A stretch of 64,000 nucleotides of DNA, taken from the NCBI RefSeq assembly GCF_003259895.1, contig NZ_QLME01000003.1:1-64000 (forward strand), in the 5' to 3' direction. Positions 44,382 through 51,960 of the stretch are shown piece after piece (positions within the stretch are counted from its first letter, which is position 1; each line of letters begins with the position of its first letter). Below the pieces are notes generated by a model. It saw only the letters and a program-made list of their open reading frames with translations. It ran no database searches and was not told the origin of the DNA. A program made the position numbers and the translations under genes. This stretch comes from Halanaerobium saccharolyticum (lineage in GTDB: Bacteria > Bacillota > Halanaerobiia > Halanaerobiales > Halanaerobiaceae).

Positions 44382-45170
44382 TTGGGACAGACTATAGATA
44401 TTTTAATTGTGGATGATAATCAGGAATTCTGTCAGCTTCTGGCTGAATTTTTTGAGGTGAATGAGAAATTTAATGTTGTAGAAATTTTACATGATGGAGA
44501 ACAGGTTCTTGAATTTTTAAAAAATAATGAAAATCCAGATGTTTTAATTTTAGATTTAATAATGCCCCACCTTGATGGGATTGGTGTTTTAGAGGAACTA
44601 AACTCCCAGGATTTAATTGGAGAGATGAAAGTAATTGCTTTAACAGCTATGGGGCATGATAAAATAATGAAGACAGTTATTGATTTAGGAGTTCATTATT
44701 ATATTATGAAACCTTTTGATCTGGATAAATTGCAGCAGAGAATTAAACAGCTGATGGAAAAAAATACGGGAGTTTCAGAAAATATACATTTTCAGGATCC
44801 ACAATTAGAGATAGAGAATGGAAATTATATACCTTACATAACTCAAATCATTCAGGAACTGGGAGTTCCGGCACATATTAAAGGTTATCGTTATGTACGC
44901 CAGGCTGTGAAAATGGTAATTAAAGATATGGATTTATTGGGTGCAGTAACTAAAGAATTATACCCGCGGGTGGCAGATGAATTTGATTCTACTCCCAGCA
45001 GGGTTGAAAGAGCAATTAGACATGCAATTGATGTTGCCTGGCAGCGAGGAAATCAAAAAGCTTTAAAAAAATATTTCAAAAATAATATAAATGAAAATGT
45101 TAAACCTACCAATTCTCAATTTATTGCTAGAATTGCTGACAAAATTGTGGTTGATTTAAAAGTTTCATAA
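44382..45170 (+). CDS. spo0A: Sporulation/stationary-phase master regulator Spo0A
   Basis: A 262-residue response regulator. The receiver domain (about 1-120) has the acidic pair VDDN, phosphoacceptor Asp in VLILDLIMPHLDGIG (near 56), Thr in ALTAMG and Lys in IMKPFD. The C-terminal Spo0A domain (about 145-262) contains the DNA-recognition region with ELYPRVADEFDSTPSRVERAIRHAI. The start is TTG, 7 bases after GAGGGGG. Its usual upstream neighbour spoIVB is absent. It may control stationary-phase traits even if the cell does not make spores. Confidence 0.93.
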   Translation: MGQTIDILIVDDNQEFCQLLAEFFEVNEKFNVVEILHDGEQVLEFLKNNENPDVLILDLIMPHLDGIGVLEELNSQDLIGEMKVIALTAMGHDKIMKTVIDLGVHYYIMKPFDLDKLQQRIKQLMEKNTGVSENIHFQDPQLEIENGNYIPYITQIIQELGVPAHIKGYRYVRQAVKMVIKDMDLLGAVTKELYPRVADEFDSTPSRVERAIRHAIDVAWQRGNQKALKKYFKNNINENVKPTNSQFIARIADKIVVDLKVS

Positions 45171-45183
45171 ATGGAGGCTTATA

Positions 45184-45717
45184 ATGGAGATTAAAAAGGA
45201 AATAAGAACCGCATCTGAAACAATATATGAAGGAAATATTTTGAAACTATATAGAGATGAAGTAGAATTTCCTAATAAACATAAATCTACCCGGGAAGTA
45301 GTAGAACACAGCGGGGGAGTTTCTGTGCTGGCTGAAAATGAAGAAGGCAAAATTTTATTAATCAGGCAGTATAGATATCCTGTTGATGAAGTGATTTATG
45401 AAATTCCAGCTGGTAAATTAGAACTGGAGGAAAAGGTTGAGGAATGTGCCAGGCGAGAATTAAGAGAGGAAACTGGGTATACAGCCGAAAAATTCAGCAA
45501 GTTATTCGAATTTTTTCCTACACCAGGCTATAGTACAGAAACTATTTATATTTATCAGGCAGAAAACTTAAAATATGTGGGGAGAGATTTAGAAGAAGGA
45601 GAATATATAGAAGTTGTACCCCAAACTAAAGCAGAATTAAAAGAACTTATGCAGTCTGGTAAAATTAAAGACAGTAAAACTTTAATTGCTGTCATGCACT
45701 ATCTTGGTGATTTTTAA
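45184..45717 (+). CDS. nudF: Nudix hydrolase, ADP-ribose pyrophosphatase type
   Basis: A 177-residue Nudix enzyme that splits ADP-ribose or related NDP-sugars. The Nudix box GKLELEEKVEECARRELREE (near 81-100) fits GX5EX7REUXEEXGU, and the upstream ILLIRQYRYPVDEVIYEIPAG and downstream FFPTPGYSTE segments are typical of the ADP-ribose group. The ATG lies 8 bases after GGAGG. Its stop overlaps the next start (TAATGA), as nudF does with the EndoQ-like gene in related Firmicutes. Confidence 0.9.
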   Translation: MEIKKEIRTASETIYEGNILKLYRDEVEFPNKHKSTREVVEHSGGVSVLAENEEGKILLIRQYRYPVDEVIYEIPAGKLELEEKVEECARRELREETGYTAEKFSKLFEFFPTPGYSTETIYIYQAENLKYVGRDLEEGEYIEVVPQTKAELKELMQSGKIKDSKTLIAVMHYLGDF

Positions 45718-46901
45718 TGAAAAAAGAATATTTTGCTGATCTACATATCCATATAGGTGGGGGTAGTGATGGCAGTCCGGTTAAAATTACAGCCTCCAGA
45801 AAATTGAATTTTCCCAATATCTTAAAAGAGGCTGCTTTTAAAAAGGGACTTGATATAATTGGAATTATTGACTGTGCCTCTCCTGTGGTTCTTAAAGATA
45901 TAGATCAAATGCTGGCTGCTGGAGAAATGAAAGAGTTGGATCAGGGAGGAATACTCTATTCTGATCAGCTGCTGGTTTTACCTGGGGCAGAAATTGAAAG
46001 CAGAGAGGAAAATGGGGGTCAGGTACACTATTTAGCTTTTTTTCCAAAAATAAAGCAGATCAAAGAATTTAGCGGGACAATGGAAAATTATATTTCCAAT
46101 ATCACTTTAAGTTCTCAGGCTGCAAAATTAACTGGAAAAGAGCTCTTAAAAATTGTGGATTATCACGGTGGTATAATGATCCCTGCTCATATCTTTACTC
46201 CTCATAAAAGTTTTTACGGCAGAGCTTTTAAAACTTATACAGAAGTTTTTACACCAGCAGAGTGGGAAAAGATACCAGCCATAGAGCTGGGACTTAGTGC
46301 TGACACAGAAATGGCTGATCTACTGCCGGAATTAAGCTCAAAAACATTTTTGAGTAATTCTGATGCTCATTCTCTGCCCAAAATTGCCAGAGAATATAAT
46401 ATTATGGAGTTAGAAGGTTTGAATTATAATTCAGTCCTTCAGGCTTTAAAAAGAGAATCAGGCAGCAGTATTAAAAAGAATTATGGTTTAAATCCTGAGT
46501 TAGGAAAATATCACAGGACTCATTGTGAAAAATGTGACAGAACTTTTTCTGGAGCAAAAGCTGTTCTACAGTGTCCAAACTGCGGCTCAGAAAAAGTAGT
46601 GGTAGGAGTTAAGGATAGGATTTTAGAAATTGCAGCAAATAGGAATCCAGAACATCCTGAACACCGGCCTGAATATGTTTATCAGGTACCACTTTTAGAT
46701 ATTCCTGGAATTGGGAAAAAAACTGCCGCTAAATTGTTCGAAAACTGCGGCACTGAAATGGATGTTATTCATAATTTATCTACTGCCGAATTAAAAGAAT
46801 GTATGAGCAGTAGAATTTTTAAAAAAATAAAGAAAGCACGTCAGCAGAATTTCAGCTTCCAGTCAGGAGGAGGCGGCACATACGGTAAGGTGATTTTTTA
46901 G
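45717..46901 (+). CDS. EndoQ-like PHP-domain DNA repair nuclease
   Basis: A 394-residue protein of the endonuclease Q/YqxK (TIGR00375) type. It starts with the PHP metal motif FADLHIHIGGGSDG, has further ligand segments GIIDCASP, LPGAEIESRE, HYLAFFP and FLSNSDAHSLPKI, then a zinc ribbon CEKC...CPNC (about 271-290) and a helix-hairpin-helix LLDIPGIGKKTAAKLF (near 332). EndoQ cuts 5' of deaminated or abasic bases in archaea and some bacteria. DNA specificity here is by homology only. It is translationally coupled to nudF. Confidence 0.85.
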   Translation: MKKEYFADLHIHIGGGSDGSPVKITASRKLNFPNILKEAAFKKGLDIIGIIDCASPVVLKDIDQMLAAGEMKELDQGGILYSDQLLVLPGAEIESREENGGQVHYLAFFPKIKQIKEFSGTMENYISNITLSSQAAKLTGKELLKIVDYHGGIMIPAHIFTPHKSFYGRAFKTYTEVFTPAEWEKIPAIELGLSADTEMADLLPELSSKTFLSNSDAHSLPKIAREYNIMELEGLNYNSVLQALKRESGSSIKKNYGLNPELGKYHRTHCEKCDRTFSGAKAVLQCPNCGSEKVVVGVKDRILEIAANRNPEHPEHRPEYVYQVPLLDIPGIGKKTAAKLFENCGTEMDVIHNLSTAELKECMSSRIFKKIKKARQQNFSFQSGGGGTYGKVIF

Positions 46902-46935
46902 TTTTAAAATATTGAATTAGAAAGAAGGTTAAAAT

Positions 46936-48039
46936 ATGGCAGATGCTAAATTAAATAAGTATGCAGAATTACTGGTTAACTATTCTCTGGAAGTTAAAAA
47001 GGGAGATCAGGTTTTAATTCAGGGAGAAGATGTCAGCAAAGATTTAATTAAAGAAGTTTACAAAGAAGTACTTAAAAACGGTGGACATCCGCTGGTAATA
47101 ACTAAATTTGAAGAACAGGCAGAACTTTTTTATAAATATGCTTCAGAAGAACAGCTTAATTACAGTGCTCCTTTTATCAAACATCTAATGGAAAATGTTG
47201 ATGCCTCTCTAAGGATTTTAGGCCACAATAATACTAAAAATCTGGCCGGTGTTGATCCAGAAAAAATAAAGAAGCATTCAATTGCCCAAAAAGAAATTAG
47301 CGAAATTCTGATGAACAGAGCGGCTGAGGGAAGTTTGAACTGGAATATTTGTCAGTTTCCTACTCATGCTGATGCTCAGGAAGCAGGGATGTCTTTAGGT
47401 GATTATAGAGAATTTGTTTATCAGGCCTGTCATCTTAACAAAAAGGATCCTGTTGCTTACTGGACAGAATTCGGTAAAGAACTGGAAAGAATTGCAAAGA
47501 TTTTAAATCAGAAAAATGAGCTGCATTTTATTTCTCAGGAAACGGATTTAAAATGTAAGGTTGAAGGTAGAACCTGGATTGCTGATAAGGGTAAGGAAAA
47601 TTATCCAGGAGGGGAAGTTTTTACCGGGCCAATTGAAGATAGTGTTGAAGGAATAATTAGATTTTCTTTTCCGGGAATTTACAGCGGTAAAGAAATTGAA
47701 GATATAAGACTGGAATTTAAAAATGGTAAGGTGATTAATGCTTCTGCGGCTAAAGGTGAGGAGTTATTACATTCATTGCTAGATACAGATGAGGGATCGC
47801 GATATGTAGGAGAAGTTGCAGTTGGCTGTAATCAGGGAATAACAGAATTCACCCGAAATATGCTGTTTGATGAGAAAATTGGTGGAACAATTCATTTAGC
47901 CTTAGGACGCAGTTATCCAGAAACTGGAGGAGAAAACAACTCTACAATCCACTGGGATATGCTCTGTGATATGAAAGACGGTGGAGAAATTTATGCTGAT
48001 GGTGAATTGATCTATCGTGATGGTAAATTTATAATTTAG
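46936..48039 (+). CDS. Aminopeptidase, M29 family
   Basis: A 367-residue thermophilic-type M29 metallopeptidase (AmpS/PepS/aminopeptidase T) that removes N-terminal residues and needs two metal ions, often Co2+ or Zn2+. The metal-binding region is at the C-terminal half: PGGEVFTGPIEDS (near 229), GEVAVGCNQGITEFT, GTIHLALGRSYPETGG (near 316) and STIHWDM (near 337). The ATG follows AGAAGG. A promoter for the downstream RNA-like element lies within its last 40 bases. Confidence 0.88.
   Translation: MADAKLNKYAELLVNYSLEVKKGDQVLIQGEDVSKDLIKEVYKEVLKNGGHPLVITKFEEQAELFYKYASEEQLNYSAPFIKHLMENVDASLRILGHNNTKNLAGVDPEKIKKHSIAQKEISEILMNRAAEGSLNWNICQFPTHADAQEAGMSLGDYREFVYQACHLNKKDPVAYWTEFGKELERIAKILNQKNELHFISQETDLKCKVEGRTWIADKGKENYPGGEVFTGPIEDSVEGIIRFSFPGIYSGKEIEDIRLEFKNGKVINASAAKGEELLHSLLDTDEGSRYVGEVAVGCNQGITEFTRNMLFDEKIGGTIHLALGRSYPETGGENNSTIHWDMLCDMKDGGEIYADGELIYRDGKFII
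48007..48035 (+). promoter_or_regulatory. Promoter within the end of the aminopeptidase gene
   Basis: TTGATC at 48007-48012, a 17-bp spacer and TATAAT at 48030-48035. The start near 48042 would transcribe the rod-like structure at 48061-48276. Confidence 0.55.
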
Positions 48040-48041
48040 TG

Positions 48042-48276
48042 CAATACTGATAAGCTTATTATTTTCAAAACAAAATTATAAGCTCTTTCCATAAAACTTT
48101 TAAAGAGAAAGTAGAATTCATATCTCACTTAAATCAGGTTTCCTGCCCGATTACCACCTCCTGTGGCACGGGCAGCTCAAAACCTCGTTTTTTTCGGCCT
48201 GATTTAAGTTCAATAATCATTAACTCTCTCTAATAAAAGTTTGTAAGTCAACTCGTTATAAATTTGTTTTGAAAAT
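48042..48276 (+). ncRNA. Rod-shaped structured RNA candidate, 6S RNA-like
   Basis: The 370-bp gap holds a nested inverted structure. The outer arms 48061-48081 and 48256-48276 pair at 20 of 21 positions. Next come 48094-48101/48235-48242 (8 bp), 48104-48108/48227-48231, then unpaired strands of 14 nt (48113-48126) and 13 nt (48210-48222). A perfect 12-bp stem 48127-48138/48198-48209 follows, with a top hairpin 48143-48149/48169-48175. A long closing stem, a central bubble and a terminal stem are the shape of 6S RNA, which mimics an open promoter and binds sigma-A polymerase. A MITE-like element is the main alternative. I cannot match conserved 6S bases by eye. Confidence 0.45.
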
Positions 48277-48297
48277 ATAATAATTTAGCTATATATT
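48269..48297 (+). promoter_or_regulatory. Possible promoter of the nucleoside salvage operon
   Basis: TTGAAA at 48269-48274, a 17-bp spacer and TATATT at 48292-48297. Its -35 lies in the 3' arm of the rod structure. No purine riboswitch was found before punA. Confidence 0.45.
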
Positions 48298-48409
48298 TTT
48301 ATAAATTATAAATTTACAATCAGATAGTTTTTTGGAGAAGTTTTAACTAAATTTTTTTAGATTGATTTTAGAGAAAAATAAAAAATTACTAATTTGGAGG
48401 GATTAAATT

Positions 48410-49222
48410 ATGATTAAGGATATTAAAAAGAATGCTCAGATTATTTCTGAACAGCTTGATTATAAGCCGGAGATTGGTCTTGTTTTAGGTTCTGGACTCG
48501 GGGTAATGGCAGAGGAAATTGAAAATCCTGTTTATATAGATTATGGTAAACTAGAACATTTTCCTGTTTCGACAGTAGAGGGTCATGCTGGCAGATTTGT
48601 TATTGGGGAATTAGAAGGAAAAAAAGTTATTGCTATGCAGGGAAGGACCCACTATTATGAAGGTTATTCCATGCAGGAACTGGTAATGCCTGTTAGGATT
48701 ATGAAAGAGGTTGGAATAGAAAAATTGATTTTAACCAATGCCGCCGGGGGAGTTAATGAAGAATTTAGTGCCGGTGAATTTATGATAATTTCTGATCATA
48801 TAAATTTAATGGGAGATAATCCACTAATAGGTGAAAATTATGAGGAATTTGGTCCGCGTTTTCCTGATATGTCAGAAGCCTATAATAAAGAACTGATTGA
48901 AGTGGCTGAAAATGTAGCTCGAGATAATGGAATATTAACTCGTAAAGGTGTTTATGCTGCTGAATCAGGGCCCAGTTATGAAACACCAGCAGAAATAAAA
49001 TATCTAAGGACTATTGGTGCTGATGCAGTTGGGATGTCAACTGTTCCAGAAGTAATTGCGGCCAATCATATGGGACTTGGAATTGTTGGAGTTTCCTGTG
49101 TAACAAATATGGCTGCTGGAGTATTAAATCAGCCCCTAGATCATAAAGAAGTTGTTGAAATAGCGGAAAAGGTAAGACCTGATTTTATTAAATTAATGAG
49201 GGGTATTATTAAAAATATTTAG
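48410..49222 (+). CDS. punA: Purine nucleoside phosphorylase
   Basis: Cleaves inosine and guanosine with phosphate to the free base and ribose 1-phosphate. The 270-residue trimeric-type enzyme shows VLGSGLGVMAEE (near 23), the GRTHYYEGY segment (near 73), NAAGGVNEEF (near 111), ESGPSYETPAEI (near 185) and GADAVGMSTVPE (near 200). AGGGATTAAATT precedes the ATG. It is the first gene of an operon for nucleoside and nicotinate salvage. Confidence 0.93.
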   Translation: MIKDIKKNAQIISEQLDYKPEIGLVLGSGLGVMAEEIENPVYIDYGKLEHFPVSTVEGHAGRFVIGELEGKKVIAMQGRTHYYEGYSMQELVMPVRIMKEVGIEKLILTNAAGGVNEEFSAGEFMIISDHINLMGDNPLIGENYEEFGPRFPDMSEAYNKELIEVAENVARDNGILTRKGVYAAESGPSYETPAEIKYLRTIGADAVGMSTVPEVIAANHMGLGIVGVSCVTNMAAGVLNQPLDHKEVVEIAEKVRPDFIKLMRGIIKNI

Positions 49223-49237
49223 CTGGAGGGTTTAATA

Positions 49238-50542
49238 ATGCGTGCATATGATATAATATATAAAAAAAGAGAAGGTCAAAAATTAAATAAAGAAGAACTG
49301 GGATTCTTAATCAATGGTTATGTTGAAGGAGAAATTCCGGATTATCAGATGTCAGCCTGGGCAATGGCAGTTTATTTTCAGGGTATGGATGCTGAAGAAA
49401 CTGCAAATTTAACTATGCTGATGGCGGAATCAGGTGACATGATAGATTTAAGTCCAATTGAGGGAATTAAGGTTGATAAACACAGCACAGGTGGTGTAGG
49501 TGACACTACAACCCTTGTTCTGGCTCCCCTTGTCGCTTCAGCAGGGATACCTGTGGCCAAGATGTCCGGGCGTGGACTTGGTCATACAGGTGGAACAATT
49601 GATAAATTAGAATCTATACCAAGTTTTAATACATCTTTAGATAGAGATAAATTTTTTGATAATGTAAATCAGCATGGAATAGCAGTAGTTGGACAGACTG
49701 GAAATTTAACTCCTGCTGACAAAAAGTTATATACTTTAAGAGATGTAACTGCTACAGTTGAGTCTATTCCACTGATTGCCAGCAGTATCATGAGTAAAAA
49801 ACTTGCCGGGGGAGCAGATGCAATTGTGCTTGATGTTAAAACCGGTAATGGTGCTTTTATGAAAGATTTTGAAAAGGCTAAAAAACTGGCAAAAGCAATG
49901 GTTGCTATTGGTAAAGAAGTAGGTCGGGATACCACCGCTTATATTACTGATATGAATCAGCCTCTGGGTAATGCTGTTGGTAATGCACTTGAGGTTAAAG
50001 AAGCAATTAAAACTCTTAAAGGGGAAGGTCCTGAAGATTTAACAGAACTCTGTATCGAACTGGGGGCTGGAATGCTGCAGCTTGCTGGGAAAATTAAAGA
50101 TATAGAAGAAGGCAAAGAGATTTTAAGAGAAAATCTTAAAAATGGAAAAGCTCTGGCTAAGTTTTCAGAAATGATTTCTGCTCAGGGTGGTAATGCAAAT
50201 GTTATTGAAGATTTATCCCTGCTGCCAATTGCGGATGCAACTTTTGAGGTTAAAGCAGAAAAAGATGGTTATATATCTGAGATTAAGGCTTTAGATGTTG
50301 GACTATCTGCGATGATTTTAGGTGCTGGCAGAGAAAATAAAGAGTCTGTAATTGACCTTGCTGCGGGTTTAGAAATCAAGAAAAAGATTTCTGATCCAGT
50401 AAGTAAAGGAGATACACTGGCTGTGCTTCACTATAATGAATGTAATGATTTAGAAGAAGCAAAACAAAAATTGCTGGAAGCTTTTACAATTACTGCAGAA
50501 AAGAAAGATAAAAAAGAACTAATTTATGAAATAATTAAATAA
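49238..50542 (+). CDS. pdp: Pyrimidine-nucleoside phosphorylase
   Basis: Releases uracil or thymine from nucleosides with phosphate. The 434 residues show the family signature near the [16 protein letters not shown] loop (about 78-94), [18 protein letters not shown] (near 109) and [11 protein letters not shown] (near 205). The length and the Lys/Ser phosphate loop suit the Firmicute Pdp. CTGGAGGG precedes the ATG. It follows punA by 15 bases. Confidence 0.92.
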   Translation: MRAYDIIYKKREGQKLNKEELGFLINGYVEGEIPDYQMSAWAMAVYFQGMDAEETANLTMLMAESGDMIDLSPIEGIKVDKHSTGGVGDTTTLVLAPLVASAGIPVAKMSGRGLGHTGGTIDKLESIPSFNTSLDRDKFFDNVNQHGIAVVGQTGNLTPADKKLYTLRDVTATVESIPLIASSIMSKKLAGGADAIVLDVKTGNGAFMKDFEKAKKLAKAMVAIGKEVGRDTTAYITDMNQPLGNAVGNALEVKEAIKTLKGEGPEDLTELCIELGAGMLQLAGKIKDIEEGKEILRENLKNGKALAKFSEMISAQGGNANVIEDLSLLPIADATFEVKAEKDGYISEIKALDVGLSAMILGAGRENKESVIDLAAGLEIKKKISDPVSKGDTLAVLHYNECNDLEEAKQKLLEAFTITAEKKDKKELIYEIIK

Positions 50543-50562
50543 GGTAATTTTGAGGTGAGTTT

Positions 50563-51891
50563 ATGACTATTTTTAATGGTGAGCGTCTGGAAACTGAACT
50601 ATTCCAATTGGATAGAAAAAGAATGGCAGATGGCTGGTATTCAGATGTTTATTTTCGCAACATAGCAGGTATTTTAACTAAGTTGTCGGAAGAAGGTTAT
50701 CAGTTTAAAGAACAGGATATTGGAAATATTGAAGTAGAAATGCAGATTTTTCCCAGACGCCAGCCATTTTGTATTTTAGGCGGAATTGATGAGGCTCTTT
50801 CTATTTTAAAAACAGCTACAGGTTATCAGGATGAGGAGGGTAATTTTGTTAATACTTCCTCTAACTTAGAAGTTGAAGCCTGTCATGATGGGGAAAAAGC
50901 CTTTTACAAAGGGAATCCTCATAATGTTGATCCGGTGATTAAAATTAGAGGACGTTATCGTGATTTTTCAATTCTGGAAACTCCAATTCTGGGTTCTCTG
51001 ACAGAAGCCTCCCGGATAGCTACTAATGTTTATCAGGTAATGGTAGCTGCAAGAGGAAAGGATATTTTGTTTTTTCCAGCCAGATTTACTCATTATAAAT
51101 CTCAGGCAATGCACGGCTATGCCTATTCTTTAGGAGTAAATGCTTATAATAACGAATACGGCACCAATACCCAGCGCTATATTTCCACTGACGAACAGGG
51201 AGCCTGGTGGGGTGGTAAAGGTGGAGGAACTATTAGTCATTCCTATGTAGCATCATTTTTAGGGGAGACGGCAGAGGCAATGCTGCAGTTTTGTCGTTTA
51301 ATGCCGCTTAATGTTAATAGAATTGCCCTGGTAGATTTTAAAAATGATTGTGTGGCTACCAGTAAAAATGTTTTAAAAGCAATGTTTGATAAATACCTGC
51401 AATTATTAAAAGCAGGTAAAGATAAGCAAGCAAAAAAATATAAATTATTTGGGGTAAGACCGGATAACTCTTCTGATCTGAGAGATAAAAGTGTTGAGCC
51501 TCTGGGTAAAAAAGAACTTGATAATGGAGTTAATGCTCGTCTTATTTTTAATTTGCGTAAAGCTCTTGATAATGCTTACAAAGAATGGGATCTACGACCT
51601 GAAGATTTAGAACTTGCAAAAAAATTCTGTCAGGAAGTTAAAATTATAGCAACCGGAGGCTTTAATCCCGAAAAAATTGATCGTTTTGAATCATCACAGG
51701 TTCCTGTCGATATTTATGGAGTTGGCAGCTGGCTTTTATCTAATTGTTCCTGTGAGGGAACCAAAAATGATTTTACAGGTGATGTAGTAAGGGTTAAAGT
51801 TGATGGTGAATGGATTGATCTGGCCAAGGTAGGCCGGTCAGCAGCTGATAATCCAAATTTAAAAGAAATTGATCTGAGCGAAATCAACTAG
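50563..51891 (+). CDS. Nicotinate phosphoribosyltransferase family protein
   Basis: A 442-residue protein of the NAPRTase/NAMPT fold. The segment ETPILGSLTEASRIATNVY corresponds to the EIPLL region of pncB products. FFPARFTH, GGTISHSYVASF, GVRPDNSSDLRDKS (the PRPP-binding R-x-D segment) and IIATGGFNPEKIDRF follow in the expected order. A cysteine-bearing C-terminal region (NCSCEGTKNDFTG) is present. It makes nicotinate mononucleotide for NAD salvage; the exact base is not certain. It is in one operon with two nucleoside phosphorylases, whose ribose 1-phosphate can feed PRPP. Confidence 0.78.
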   Translation: MTIFNGERLETELFQLDRKRMADGWYSDVYFRNIAGILTKLSEEGYQFKEQDIGNIEVEMQIFPRRQPFCILGGIDEALSILKTATGYQDEEGNFVNTSSNLEVEACHDGEKAFYKGNPHNVDPVIKIRGRYRDFSILETPILGSLTEASRIATNVYQVMVAARGKDILFFPARFTHYKSQAMHGYAYSLGVNAYNNEYGTNTQRYISTDEQGAWWGGKGGGTISHSYVASFLGETAEAMLQFCRLMPLNVNRIALVDFKNDCVATSKNVLKAMFDKYLQLLKAGKDKQAKKYKLFGVRPDNSSDLRDKSVEPLGKKELDNGVNARLIFNLRKALDNAYKEWDLRPEDLELAKKFCQEVKIIATGGFNPEKIDRFESSQVPVDIYGVGSWLLSNCSCEGTKNDFTGDVVRVKVDGEWIDLAKVGRSAADNPNLKEIDLSEIN

Positions 51892-51916
51892 ATAGTATTA
51901 ATTAAGATTATAAATC

Positions 51917-51943
51917 AGGCTGCCTCTATTGGGGCAGTCTTTT
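51917..51943 (+). terminator. Intrinsic terminator of the salvage operon
   Basis: AGGCTGCC and GGCAGTCT form an 8-bp stem (one G-T pair) with an 8-nt loop, followed by TTT. Confidence 0.75.
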
Positions 51944-51960
51944 AAAGTGGTGACTATATA

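Noticed and set aside
48040-48409. Purine riboswitch before punA
   Set aside because: The conserved purine-aptamer junction sequence is absent; the structure is a long rod instead.
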